NCBI GenBank assembly: GCA_947175225.1
Contig: CAMWLX010000002.1
Coordinates: 1 to 35,825, forward strand
Direction: 5' to 3'
Origin: an uncultured Porphyromonadaceae bacterium
GTDB taxonomy: Bacteria; Bacteroidota; Bacteroidia; Bacteroidales; Muribaculaceae
Length of the DNA: 35,825 nt
Of this stretch, positions 26,220 through 35,825 are shown in pieces. Made by a program: the position numbers and the translations under genes. The number at the start of each line of letters is the position of its first letter. Position 1 is the first letter of the stretch. The notes under the pieces are model-generated. The model made no database searches and was not told the DNA's origin. It was given only the letters and a program-made list of their open reading frames with translations.

Positions 26220-28223
26220 ATGAGTGACGTTATACAACTTCTCCCTGACTCAGTTGCCAACCAGATAGCGGCCGGCGAGGTCATACAGCGACCTGCCTCT
26301 GTCATAAAAGAACTGGTTGAAAACTCGATCGACGCAGGCGCCACTCATATAAAAATAATATTACGCGATGCGGGGAAAACCCTCATACAGGTTGTCGATG
26401 ACGGTTGCGGGATGTCAGACACTGACGCCCGGCTGGCTTTTGAGCGCCATGCTACCTCTAAGATTCGCCAGGCATCAGACCTCTTTGAACTCCACACTAT
26501 GGGATTCAGGGGTGAGGCGTTACCCTCGATTGCGGCCGTAGCGCAGATTGACCTGCGCACGATGCGTGCTGACAGTCAGATAGGTACACGCCTCGAATTG
26601 GCTGCATCAAAGTTCATTAGCCAAACCCCCGAGGCTTGCACCCCCGGGAGCAACCTGTCTGTCAAAAATCTGTTCTTTAATTTCCCCGCCAGACGCAAAT
26701 TTCTCAAGAAAGATGCGGTCGAGTTGGGCCATATCACGCGCGAGTTTGAGCGCCTCGCCCTGGTCAATCCGTCAGTTGAGTTTGAGCTTTATCACAATGA
26801 TGTCAACCTCTATCAACTGCTGCCCGGTACACTGAGACAGCGCATAGCGGGTCTTTTCGGCAAGAGCATCGACAAGCAGCTGATCCCGGTTGAGACAGAG
26901 ACGCCGTTGGTCAAGATCAACGGCTTTATCAGTCTTCCTGAACACGCCCGTAAACGCAATGCCCAGCAATTTTTCTTTGTCAACGGGCGCAATATGCGTC
27001 ATCCTTACTTCCATAAGGCAGTAATGAGCTGTTATGACGAACTGATTTCTCCTGAACATCAGCCCAATTACTTCCTGAATTTTGAGGTTGACCCGCAGAC
27101 GATAGACGTCAATATCCACCCGACAAAGAGCGAAATTAAATTTGAGAACGAGCAGCCTATATGGCAGATTCTCTCAGCAGCAATACGCGAAGCGCTCGGG
27201 AAGTTTAATGCCGTACCCTCCCTTGAGTTTGACCGGCAGGATGCTCCTGAGATCCCGGTCTTCAATCCGATGATGAATGACCGGCTTGACCTCGGAGGTC
27301 TTGATATGTCATACAATCCGTTTGCCCCGGAGAATGACAAAGAGATGTCAGGTGACCCCGGGTCGCAACTCAACGACTTTGATGCTGAGACTCATCCCTC
27401 CCGACTCAATACCGCTCCCCACCCGACTGCGTCGAAAGGCAAAAGAGCAGATGCTCCCTTTACCGGCGGCGCTCATCCCAGCCAACTTAATGATTGGGAG
27501 AAACTGTATTCTGATTTTCAACATTCATCCATAACGCCCGAGATACCCGCATCTAAACATGCGAGCATTATAACTGACCAAACCGGGCTACCATCATCAA
27601 TATCGCCGAGCGCGCTTAATACACTCCCCGAGATGGAGACTGATAAAGCCTCCTGCGGAATTTTGCGGGTCGCCAACCGTTACCTCGTAACAGCCGGACA
27701 TGACAGTTTGATAATCATTGACCGTCATCGCGCCCACGTCAAGATCCTCTATGAGCGTTTCATTAGTAAAGCATCGGGGATGACGGGTGAATCACAACAA
27801 GTATTGTTCGCCGATCTGATCGAACTGACACCTGCTCAAAAAACCGTACTTGACAGCATTGCCGAGGATGTCAAGGATTTAGGATACCAACTCACAATCT
27901 CTCAGGCAGTCGACGATGGATTGTTTCGCTGCGAGATGCAAGGTGTACCGGCCGTATTGCAGTCGGCTGATGCCGGTGAGGCACTGCTTAAAATCATTGC
28001 CGATGCCCAAGAGGGGATCGGCAACCCGCAAGAAGAGATGCACAAACGTCTGGCTCTCTCTCTGGCCCAGAGTGCAGCGATAAGATCAACCCGGGCTATG
28101 CTGCCGGCTGAGGCCGAGAGACTTCTTGCCGATCTGTTTGCTCTACCGGATCCGGCATATACGCCTGATGGCTTGCAGATAATCCTCAAACTCCCGGTAT
28201 CCGAGATAGCGGCCGAGATGTAA
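26220..28223 (+). CDS. mutL: DNA mismatch repair protein MutL
   Basis: IAAGEVIQRPASVIKELVENSIDAGAT, DDGCGM, TMGFRGEALPSIA, FFNFPARRKFLK, VDVNIHPTKSEIKF-like motif. Confidence 0.97.
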   Translation: MSDVIQLLPDSVANQIAAGEVIQRPASVIKELVENSIDAGATHIKIILRDAGKTLIQVVDDGCGMSDTDARLAFERHATSKIRQASDLFELHTMGFRGEALPSIAAVAQIDLRTMRADSQIGTRLELAASKFISQTPEACTPGSNLSVKNLFFNFPARRKFLKKDAVELGHITREFERLALVNPSVEFELYHNDVNLYQLLPGTLRQRIAGLFGKSIDKQLIPVETETPLVKINGFISLPEHARKRNAQQFFFVNGRNMRHPYFHKAVMSCYDELISPEHQPNYFLNFEVDPQTIDVNIHPTKSEIKFENEQPIWQILSAAIREALGKFNAVPSLEFDRQDAPEIPVFNPMMNDRLDLGGLDMSYNPFAPENDKEMSGDPGSQLNDFDAETHPSRLNTAPHPTASKGKRADAPFTGGAHPSQLNDWEKLYSDFQHSSITPEIPASKHASIITDQTGLPSSISPSALNTLPEMETDKASCGILRVANRYLVTAGHDSLIIIDRHRAHVKILYERFISKASGMTGESQQVLFADLIELTPAQKTVLDSIAEDVKDLGYQLTISQAVDDGLFRCEMQGVPAVLQSADAGEALLKIIADAQEGIGNPQEEMHKRLALSLAQSAAIRSTRAMLPAEAERLLADLFALPDPAYTPDGLQIILKLPVSEIAAEM

Positions 28224-28224
28224 A

Positions 28225-28848
28225 TCAGTGGTTACCGCGGTTATGAAGACTATTGGCAAACACCATCAGTCTCTCAAAAAGAGCATTGAGCGGTAACCCC
28301 ATGACATTGTAGTAATCACCTCTGATACCGGTTATCCCGACGTAACCTATCCATTCCTGGATACCATATGCACCCGCTTTATCAAACGGCCGGTATTTCT
28401 CGATGTAATAATCGATAGTTTCATGAGAGAGCGGTGCAAAATCTACCTCTGTCACAGCTGAGAAAGTGACCATACGTTTGTTGCTCGCGAGTGTTACACC
28501 GGTCACAACTTTATGGGTATGACCCGATAATTGGCGCAGCATACGGGCAGCGTCCTCGGCATCGGCCGGTTTACCCAACACCTCACCACGGTTGATTACC
28601 ACCGTGTCGGCTGTCAGCAATATCTCCCCGTCTTTAAGACCCGAGACATAGGGATGAGCCTTTTTTCGCGAAATATAGCCTGCCACCTCCTCGGAAGCCA
28701 TCTTTGCGGGATATGACTCATTGACTTCGACCAACGGAAGCACCTCAACATCCACATCAAGTTTTTCGAGAAGTTGGCGGCGACGCGGCGAATGTGACGC
28801 AAGCAAAACTTTACACCCCTCGAGAGGCTTATACCTATTATCATTCAT
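28225..28848 (-). CDS. maf: Maf-like nucleotide pyrophosphatase
   Basis: LLASHSPRRRQLLEKL, VNESYP, TADTVV, GKPADAEDAARMLRQLSGHTHKV, GAYGIQEW. Confidence 0.95.
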   Translation of the reverse strand: MNDNRYKPLEGCKVLLASHSPRRRQLLEKLDVDVEVLPLVEVNESYPAKMASEEVAGYISRKKAHPYVSGLKDGEILLTADTVVINRGEVLGKPADAEDAARMLRQLSGHTHKVVTGVTLASNKRMVTFSAVTEVDFAPLSHETIDYYIEKYRPFDKAGAYGIQEWIGYVGITGIRGDYYNVMGLPLNALFERLMVFANSLHNRGNH

Positions 28849-28865
28849 AACCGATTATCATACTT

Positions 28866-29390
28866 TTACCAACCGAAAGCCTTATCCGACAATGCCCACA
28901 TACCTCGTGCACGCATTATCTCCTCGAGAATATCTCGTGCCACACCGTTACCACCGGTGACCGGCGATATATACCCGGCTATCTCGAGTATATCCACAGC
29001 AGCATCCGCGGGAGCAACCGCCAGCCCTGCATATGTCATACATTCATAATCAGGGATATCATCGCCGACATACACAACTTCTTCAGGTTTAAGGCCATGT
29101 CGGTCGATCCAATCCTTAAAGAGCGGCAGTTTCATGCCCACTCCGCTGTAAATATCCTTAACTCCGAGTCCTTGAAATCTCTCTGTTATCCCGGGTGAAA
29201 CAGCACCGGTAATGATGGCGATATTGATACCGCGCTTTATAGCAAGCTGTATGGCGAAACCATCCTTGGTGTTCACCGTGCGGCGCGGTACGCCATTATC
29301 GCCCAACGGTATTGTCGATGTAGAGAGTACGCCGTCAACATCAAATACCACGGCTTTGATCTTAGTGAGGTCGTAAGCTGTTTTACTCAT
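28866..29390 (-). CDS. KdsC-type HAD phosphatase
   Basis: VVFDVDGVLS, ITGAVSPG, GDDIPDYECM. Start taken at MSKTAYDLTK. Confidence 0.88.
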   Translation of the reverse strand: MSKTAYDLTKIKAVVFDVDGVLSTSTIPLGDNGVPRRTVNTKDGFAIQLAIKRGINIAIITGAVSPGITERFQGLGVKDIYSGVGMKLPLFKDWIDRHGLKPEEVVYVGDDIPDYECMTYAGLAVAPADAAVDILEIAGYISPVTGGNGVARDILEEIMRARGMWALSDKAFGW

Positions 29391-30177
29391 CTGTATTTTT
29401 ACGGAACATTGAGATAATACGGTCTGAGAGCAGTGCATAGACCGGTTTGAGATCGTGAGGCAAAGATGTCAAGTGTTTGTTAATGACAGCCATGTCACCT
29501 CGTCTCGCCGGCCCTGTCATTGCATCTGCCGGAGATTTAACAAGGAGTTTATCGAGCGTAGCCTGTAACAAAGGTAACATAAAACTGATATCCATCCCTT
29601 GCTCGTTGAGGAGTCGGTCAGCCTCTGCCCACATAAGATTGGCGAAGTTGCAGGCAAACACAGCGGCGACATGAATATCCTCACGCGTCGCGCTATCGGT
29701 CAGTCTGACCGTCTCGGTTATCTTGTGAGCTATACTCTCAAGTCGGGCCGTCGTCTCAGGATCACACCCCTCGATAAGTAACGGTATATTGTTAAACCGC
29801 ACATCAACCCCTTTTGAAAATGTCTGCAAGGGGTAAAATACACCGTAACGGCTCTTATAATGTCTGAACACATCCATCCCGACGCTCCCTGACGTATGAG
29901 CCCATATCCCGGGGAAATCATGGGTAGCAGCAACCACGTCTGCCACGGCATCATCATTGACGGCGATAAGGTATAAATCCATATCACCCCTGAGAGTAGA
30001 GAGGTCTGTCAACACCTCGCATCTTACGCCGGCATTATCGCCTGCATTGACGCGCTCAGCAAGCTGAGATGCAGAGGTCTCGGTACGGGCAGCTATCTGA
30101 TATATCTCGGCAATACCTGATAATGCTTTTACAAGATGAGTAGCTACATTGCCTGCCCCTATTACAGCGACCTTCAT
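29383..30177 (-). CDS. Rossmann-fold protein with DUF2520-like C-terminus
   Basis: VAVIGAGNVATHLVKAL; WAHTSGSVGMDVF, YGVFYPLQTFSKG. Start taken at MKVAVIG. Confidence 0.85.
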   Translation of the reverse strand: MKVAVIGAGNVATHLVKALSGIAEIYQIAARTETSASQLAERVNAGDNAGVRCEVLTDLSTLRGDMDLYLIAVNDDAVADVVAATHDFPGIWAHTSGSVGMDVFRHYKSRYGVFYPLQTFSKGVDVRFNNIPLLIEGCDPETTARLESIAHKITETVRLTDSATREDIHVAAVFACNFANLMWAEADRLLNEQGMDISFMLPLLQATLDKLLVKSPADAMTGPARRGDMAVINKHLTSLPHDLKPVYALLSDRIISMFRKNTDE

Positions 30178-30716
30178 TCGTCGGTATTCTTCCACGATCC
30201 GATATGCACCTTCTCCCACAGGAGTTTCTCGGGATTGATGGGTTTACGCTCCTCATCCTTATGACCGATGGTGATGATGCAGAGTACACCGAATTGTTCG
30301 GGTATGCCTAATGCCTCCCTGACATATTCTTCGGCCGGAAGTCCGTCTGATCCAAAACGCTCACGCACCTCGACCCAACAGCTGCCGAGCCCGAAATCCT
30401 GAGCCTGCAGTTGCATAAACACGGCAGCAATAGAGGCATCCTCTATCCAGGCATCAGACTTGGTGGTGTCAGCAGCCACGACAATAGCGAGAGGCGCGGA
30501 TGCGATAGAGGTGGCATAGTTAGCCTTGCAGTGGCTCAGCTTATCAAGCATATCCTTATCCTCGACAACGACAAACTGCCATGGTCTGACACTTTTTGAT
30601 GAGGGTGACATAAGGGCAGCCTCTATAATCATCTTGACCTGCTCCGGATCAATCGGATCGTCGGTATATCGGCGGATACTGCGGCGATTTATAAGTAGTT
30701 CGTGGAAATTTTCCAT
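30174..30716 (-). CDS. Nitroreductase family protein
   Basis: RRSIRRYTDDPID, EAALMSPSSKSVRPWQFVVVEDKD, LGSCWVEVRER. Confidence 0.93.
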   Translation of the reverse strand: MENFHELLINRRSIRRYTDDPIDPEQVKMIIEAALMSPSSKSVRPWQFVVVEDKDMLDKLSHCKANYATSIASAPLAIVVAADTTKSDAWIEDASIAAVFMQLQAQDFGLGSCWVEVRERFGSDGLPAEEYVREALGIPEQFGVLCIITIGHKDEERKPINPEKLLWEKVHIGSWKNTDE

Positions 30717-30821
30717 AATAACGTCTTGAATTTATGGGATACCGCGAGAATTATCTCTCTGCGGCATATAGTATTATACTCGTCTGATGCAGACTGTCAT
30801 GATAGCAGAATCACACCGGCC

Positions 30822-31877
30822 TCACCGGCGACAGATCCATGCTCCCTGAGTCCCGGCCACATCTTTCTGAGCGGCCGCTTCCTCGTAAGTGCGACCGGTG
30901 GCAGCATATACTCTGTACTTGCCATCCTGTTGCAAGACACCGAGCTGTTTGCCACTGTTCTCTGAAATATATCTCTCTGCCTGATCTTCGGCAGGAAAAG
31001 AGGCCACGATAACGCAATATGGATCTGACGGGTTGAAATTCAGCACAGGTTTAGCCTCAGGTTTTGAAATTACCGAGGGGGCAGTCGCCTCCGGCTCTTT
31101 TCTGCTCTCGGCAACACTCTCCACGACAGACATCTCATCTGGGCTCTCGATATTATCTTCATCTACCTCGACATCCATTGGTTCGACACTGACAACGCTC
31201 TCTGTCGAGACCTGAGGAGCAAGCGATGCTTGCAACGGTTCGTTAGCGACCTTTATGGGATTTATAAAGAAGAGGGCCAGCGATACAATCACGGCAAGTG
31301 AGGCTGCGATACCGACGATCGAACGTGTAAAGCGACCGGCTCGCGAGTCTGGTGCAGGTTCATTATCTGCCGGCCACGGTGTAACGTTTATAACAGAGGT
31401 ATGCTTTACTTGCGCAACGTCATTTACAACTCTCTCATCTGCCGGTTGAGCCATTGATATTTCACGGAGTGACAGCGGACGCAGTCCGTAGAATCTGAAA
31501 TCCCATCGTGACGTATCGCCTGGGGCAAATACTATTGTGGAATATTCAGTATAGGTCAATTCTCCCAATGGGCCAAGCATCAGTGATCCGTAGCATTTGA
31601 GTTGATGTAACAGGCTCGCAGCCTCCTCAGCAACCATGCGTGAGGCGACTTCAAAAGACACTCCGTTACAACGGGCAACAGAGTTTTCGAGTATTCCGTC
31701 GGGCTCTACTAACAGCCCGTTAAAGACTAATTGTCGTGTGGGAGGGAGCAGCAACGTATTGTCAGACGCATCAAACGCAGCAGATTTATAACGCGCCATA
31801 AATGCACCGATCCCGGGCACCGTCACACAATCGTGACGACGCAACAAATATTCCAGATGATCGATAATCATATTCAC
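30822..31877 (-). CDS. HU-CCDC81-like / SPOR domain protein
   Basis: N-terminal LEYLLRRHDCVTVPGIGAFMARY; one TM; C-terminal YCVIVASFPAEDQAERYI...YRVYAATGRTYEEA. Confidence 0.85.
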   Translation of the reverse strand: MNMIIDHLEYLLRRHDCVTVPGIGAFMARYKSAAFDASDNTLLLPPTRQLVFNGLLVEPDGILENSVARCNGVSFEVASRMVAEEAASLLHQLKCYGSLMLGPLGELTYTEYSTIVFAPGDTSRWDFRFYGLRPLSLREISMAQPADERVVNDVAQVKHTSVINVTPWPADNEPAPDSRAGRFTRSIVGIAASLAVIVSLALFFINPIKVANEPLQASLAPQVSTESVVSVEPMDVEVDEDNIESPDEMSVVESVAESRKEPEATAPSVISKPEAKPVLNFNPSDPYCVIVASFPAEDQAERYISENSGKQLGVLQQDGKYRVYAATGRTYEEAAAQKDVAGTQGAWICRR

Positions 31878-32147
31878 GGCGATTAATATCAGATGCTAAG
31901 AGCAATTATTATTCCTGGCTAAGATAATTGTAACGGGAGCTTGAACGATACTAATTATCTCGCTACTTTGAGATGTGCAAAGTTAACAAAAAATCACTCA
32001 TCCGTCAAATAATCCCGGTCCAAATTCCACATAAATATTCCGACCTTTATAAATACTAATATAAATACAAACTGACATCAAGCCTCTTGTAGAGACCTGA
32101 TGTCAGCCGATGTGAACTCTAACTTATTATAAGATTGTGGAGTATAA

Positions 32148-32537
32148 TCAATTGAGTTTAACCTCGTCATCTGCTTGCCCGAATGGTTGAACGGGAGCAG
32201 AGGCATCAAGGACAGTATTGTCGCTTATTGAGTCAGTCTGAGCGGCCAGTTTGTCATACTTTGCCACGAGAGCCTCCTGAATAAGCATTGACAAGGTCGA
32301 GATCTCATCTTTCTGGGTATCGTTGAGTTTCAGCCCGAGTTGATCAAAAGCATTGGCACATACAGCCAGTGAGTCAAGATAAGCGGCGTATGATGTCGGT
32401 GATGAGATTGTATCGATCACGGCAGGCTGAGCTTTGAGGTCAGCAACGTATGCGTCATACTCTTCCTGCCCCGAGCATGACGAAAGCGCCACAGTTGCCA
32501 TGCCTGCAAATATTAATGATAATATAGTTTTCTTCAT
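32148..32537 (-). CDS. Putative lipoprotein
   Basis: Signal peptide with lipobox-like MKKTILSLIFAGMATVALSSCSGQ. Start corrected to 32537. Confidence 0.75.
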   Translation of the reverse strand: MKKTILSLIFAGMATVALSSCSGQEEYDAYVADLKAQPAVIDTISSPTSYAAYLDSLAVCANAFDQLGLKLNDTQKDEISTLSMLIQEALVAKYDKLAAQTDSISDNTVLDASAPVQPFGQADDEVKLN

Positions 32538-32557
32538 TGTTTTGCGGATTTTGACGG

Positions 32558-34462
32558 TTATTTGGTTGCTGCGGTCTCTGATGCGGGATGCTCCTTGATG
32601 AAAGCCACGGCACATGCGCCCAGGAAGAGCGAGATACCTGCGATCACCATCATCATGTACTGCGGTGCGAGTTCATCGGGGTTGCCGATAGCCGAGAGGA
32701 TAACACCGCCAAGGAGCGCGCCGACAATCTGCGGCAGGCAGATCGAGCAATTAAACAGGCCGAGGTATGCACCGATGTTGCCACCCTTGAGCGAGTTGGT
32801 AAGGATAGTGAACGGCCATGCAAGCATTGCAGCCCATGCGCAACCGATAAATGCAAACGATATGAAGAGTAAATAAGGATCGGTGAAGTATCCGGCTGTG
32901 ATAAAGCCGATGGCACCGAGCACGAGGCTGAGGGCATATGAGAACTTGCGGCTGCGGAACTGGGGAAGCACAATAGCCCAGAGTACCGAGCCAATTGCCT
33001 GGATGGCAAAAAGAATACCTACCCAGTTACCTGCATCGTTATATTGAGGTGACTCGGTGTTGAGTACCACCGATGTCTCAAATACTGCATTGGCCGGATC
33101 TGTGAGAACGGCATCTTTCTTGCCGTCAACAAAGAGTTCGCCGGTGTTGGGGTCATGAGTATATATGTCAGCCAGGACAATACCGGTCTGACCATCCATT
33201 CTTGAGAGGTAATCGACCAATGTGAATGACGTAGTCTCTACGCGGCGCTTACCATCTACGACTACAACCATACCGTTGGTGCTGACTGCCTCGTTAAACT
33301 TGTAGCTTGCCACACCGTCAACCGATGCGATGATACCATCATTGGCAACGGGGTTGAGCACCTCGATACCGATCGTAGGCGCTTTAATATTGAGACCGCC
33401 CGATACTATATCAACTGCCTCGACATTTTTATCTGCCATGGCGATAGTGCGTCCTTCGATAAATTCGCCGTCGGCTGTTACGAGACCGGCGACACAGGCT
33501 TTGCCGTGATCGACAATCACCTTGTTATCGGTGGTAAGGATATATTTTGCCGAATATACATCAGCGACTGCGCCGTTGGCATCAATTTGTGCGATACCTG
33601 TCACGGTTGTTGTTTCGGGGCAATTATATGCGTTCTTAGCAATCGTACCGTTGGTGTAAGTCCACATAAACAGGAATGCGAACCAGCAGAAAAACTGCAC
33701 CAGACCGACTGTCCAGAATGTTTTGGGAGCATTGACAAGGAGTTTCAACAGATTGGTCTTCTCTTTCTGACCATCAGCTTTGACTTCCTCACCACCATTA
33801 TATTCGCGGTAAAGCTCGGGGGGCCACTCCTTGACTTTGGCAAGTGTGTAGAATACACATATCAGCAGTATGGCTGCACCGAAGTAAAAAGAGAACACTA
33901 CCGTCTGGGGAATTACTCCTGATGCAGCAGTATTGCGGAAACCTAACCAAGTGAGCAGGAAGGGGAAAACATAGCCAACGATCGAGCCGGCGTTGCAGAG
34001 GAAACTCTGGATCGAGTAAGCCAGACCCTTCTGTTTCTCATTGACCATATCACCCACGAGCATCTTAAACGGCTGCATCGCCATGTTGATTGATGTGTCG
34101 AGAAGCATCAGGGCGATCAGTCCGATAAGGATTGCCGACGAAACAGCCAGTCCGAAACTACCGGCATTTGGAAGAAGACACATCACAATAACGGCAACGA
34201 CAGCTCCGAAAATCAGGTAAGGAAGACGACGACCGATCTTATTCCAGGTCTTGTCTGAGGCTGTGCCGACTATCGGCTGCACCACAAGGCCCATCAGCGG
34301 TGGGAGAATCCAGAAATAACTCAGGTCGTGCGGGTCAGCACCGAGTGTAGCGAAGATACGACTGACGTTAGCACTTTGCAGTGCATAGGCAATCTGGACA
34401 CCAAAGAACCCGAAACTGAGATTCCATAGCTTCCAGAAGGAAAGGTCAGGTTTAGTTTTCAT
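32558..34462 (-). CDS. MFS transporter, SLC45/GPH-like sugar transporter with a large extra domain
   Basis: SFGFFGVQIAYALQSANVSRIF, IVGTASDKTWNKIGRRLPY, YNDAGNWVGILFAIQAI. Confidence 0.88.
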   Translation of the reverse strand: MKTKPDLSFWKLWNLSFGFFGVQIAYALQSANVSRIFATLGADPHDLSYFWILPPLMGLVVQPIVGTASDKTWNKIGRRLPYLIFGAVVAVIVMCLLPNAGSFGLAVSSAILIGLIALMLLDTSINMAMQPFKMLVGDMVNEKQKGLAYSIQSFLCNAGSIVGYVFPFLLTWLGFRNTAASGVIPQTVVFSFYFGAAILLICVFYTLAKVKEWPPELYREYNGGEEVKADGQKEKTNLLKLLVNAPKTFWTVGLVQFFCWFAFLFMWTYTNGTIAKNAYNCPETTTVTGIAQIDANGAVADVYSAKYILTTDNKVIVDHGKACVAGLVTADGEFIEGRTIAMADKNVEAVDIVSGGLNIKAPTIGIEVLNPVANDGIIASVDGVASYKFNEAVSTNGMVVVVDGKRRVETTSFTLVDYLSRMDGQTGIVLADIYTHDPNTGELFVDGKKDAVLTDPANAVFETSVVLNTESPQYNDAGNWVGILFAIQAIGSVLWAIVLPQFRSRKFSYALSLVLGAIGFITAGYFTDPYLLFISFAFIGCAWAAMLAWPFTILTNSLKGGNIGAYLGLFNCSICLPQIVGALLGGVILSAIGNPDELAPQYMMMVIAGISLFLGACAVAFIKEHPASETAATK

Positions 34463-34527
34463 GATAATTGATAGTTATGCTAATTGATTTATTATCTTGA
34501 ATGTAAATAAGTTCAACCGGTAGTAAG

Positions 34528-35394
34528 TTACTCTTTTTGATCTCTGTCGGCATCGGGGATCTGACTATACAGCCACGCTATCTCCTCGCCCCAAAGTTCC
34601 TCGTCAGGCGTCTCAAGTATCAAGGGGATATTATCCATACGCGGGTCACGCATCAGCAGCTTAAAGAACTCAAGGCCGAGCTCGCCGTGACCGAGCGGTG
34701 CATGACGGTCAACCCTCGAGCCTATACCTTTTATAGAATCATTGAGGTGCATCCCTCTGAGATAGTTAAAGCCGACAATGTCACCAAACTCCCGCCATGA
34801 CACATCATAAGTCTCGGGAGTTGTGAAATCATATCCGGCGGCCAGCGAGTGACAGGTATCTACACAGACCCCCACCCTTGACTTATCTTCGGTCAATTCG
34901 ATAATCCGCGCAAGATGTTCAAATCTATATCCGAGATTTGACCCCTGTCCGGCGGTCGACTCTATCACAGCTGTAACACCCTCAGTCTTGTCGAGCGTGA
35001 GATTGATCGACTCGGCGATACGTTTAAGGCAGTCATCCTCATCCATTTCATTGAGGTGTGAGCCGGGGTGAAAGTTAAGCATAGTCAACCCGAGCTGCTC
35101 GCAACGGCGGAACTCGTCTAAAAATGCCTCACGCGACATAGCAAGTTTGGCGGCATCAGGCGACCCGAGATTTATAAGGAAACTGTCATGTGGCAGTATC
35201 ACATCAGGGGTATATCCATAATCTATGCAGTTCTGCTTGAAGGTCTGCGCATCCGCTTCAGATATAGCCGGAGACCTCCATCTCGACGGACTGCGGGTAA
35301 ATATCGCGAAAGCTCTTGCGCCGATCTGCGATGCGAGGATCGGCGAAGATGCAACTCCTTTACTTGTCGAGACGTGTGCTCCGATATATTTCAT
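34528..35394 (-). CDS. nfo: Deoxyribonuclease IV (endonuclease IV)
   Basis: [80 protein letters not shown]. Confidence 0.96.
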   Translation of the reverse strand: MKYIGAHVSTSKGVASSPILASQIGARAFAIFTRSPSRWRSPAISEADAQTFKQNCIDYGYTPDVILPHDSFLINLGSPDAAKLAMSREAFLDEFRRCEQLGLTMLNFHPGSHLNEMDEDDCLKRIAESINLTLDKTEGVTAVIESTAGQGSNLGYRFEHLARIIELTEDKSRVGVCVDTCHSLAAGYDFTTPETYDVSWREFGDIVGFNYLRGMHLNDSIKGIGSRVDRHAPLGHGELGLEFFKLLMRDPRMDNIPLILETPDEELWGEEIAWLYSQIPDADRDQKE

Positions 35395-35494
35395 AAACGT
35401 ATGTGGTTGGCAGCTTGCAAAGTTACTAATTATTTCATTACTGACAATAGAAACTTTACGCTAAATCCCTGTTAAAGTAACATTGTGAGCAATA

Positions 35495-35825
35495 TCACTC
35501 CTCACCTACTCCGGGGGTCGGATCATCAGCACCTCCGGAAGGCATGGCGTTTTGCTTAACCTTGAAGTCGATATAATTTGTTGCCGAATTAACCCTTATG
35601 ACCGCATAGCGGGGCGTATTGGTATGGTTAGGGGCAGCATACAGGGTGCAGTGTATCGTCCCCGCGCCACCCTTATAAGGATTGATCTCAAGCCATGTGA
35701 CATGGCTGCCGGTTTTTGAGTCGGTCGGCTGAATCTCGTATGACGAATTTGCAGGGAATATCTCGGCGCGGCAGTCAGCAGGAGAGTGAGGAAACAGCAA
35801 GGGACAGGTGCTGGCCAGGATGTGC
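35495..35825 (-). CDS. C-terminal part of a BACON-like all-beta surface protein (runs off the window)
   Basis: Open reading frame to the window edge; ...YAVIRVNSATNYIDFKVKQNAMPSG. The listed start is not the true start. Confidence 0.55.
   Translation of the reverse strand, partial: HILASTCPLLFPHSPADCRAEIFPANSSYEIQPTDSKTGSHVTWLEINPYKGGAGTIHCTLYAAPNHTNTPRYAVIRVNSATNYIDFKVKQNAMPSGGADDPTPGVGEE

Noticed and set aside
1-35825. CRISPR arrays, rRNA or tRNA genes
   Set aside because: No regular repeat-spacer pattern and no recognisable tRNA or rRNA sequence seen on either strand by eye.

Overview
The window looks like Bacteroidales (possibly Muribaculaceae-like) chromosome, judged from promoter style and gene content. 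It holds the right part of an AT-richer integrated island (about 1-20,550) next to an ordinary core-genome segment (about 20,576-35,825). The island, left to right, contains: (i) the 3' end of a LlaJI/BsuMI-like restriction cluster, with the tail of a probable DNA methyltransferase, a C5-cytosine methyltransferase, an McrB-like AAA+ GTPase, an McrC-like PD-(D/E)xK nuclease, a protein whose C-terminus resembles a RAMA/DUF4357 domain but is split by a -1 frameshift at an A7 run, an ultra-acidic 51-aa ORF, and two small membrane proteins; (ii) long structured non-coding stretches with dispersed repeats and two copies of a small MTYVS gene, one disrupted; (iii) a WYL-regulator-controlled operon (about 8,165-16,903) that I think is the best candidate for an undescribed system. 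It encodes a TM/Zn-motif protein, a large glycine-zipper protein, a small ORF, a YaaW-like protein, an M48 metalloprotease, a coiled-coil/glycine-zipper protein, a GHKL ATPase, a receiver-domain protein, and a J-less protein with 17 CxxC motifs; (iv) a tyrosine integrase. The core segment carries ppdK, rlmD, an ATP-grasp-like protein, mutL, maf, a KdsC-like HAD phosphatase, a DUF2520-like protein, a nitroreductase, an HU-CCDC81/SPOR protein, a lipoprotein, an SLC45-like MFS transporter with a large insertion, nfo, and a partial BACON-like protein. All family calls come from reading motifs. No search was run.
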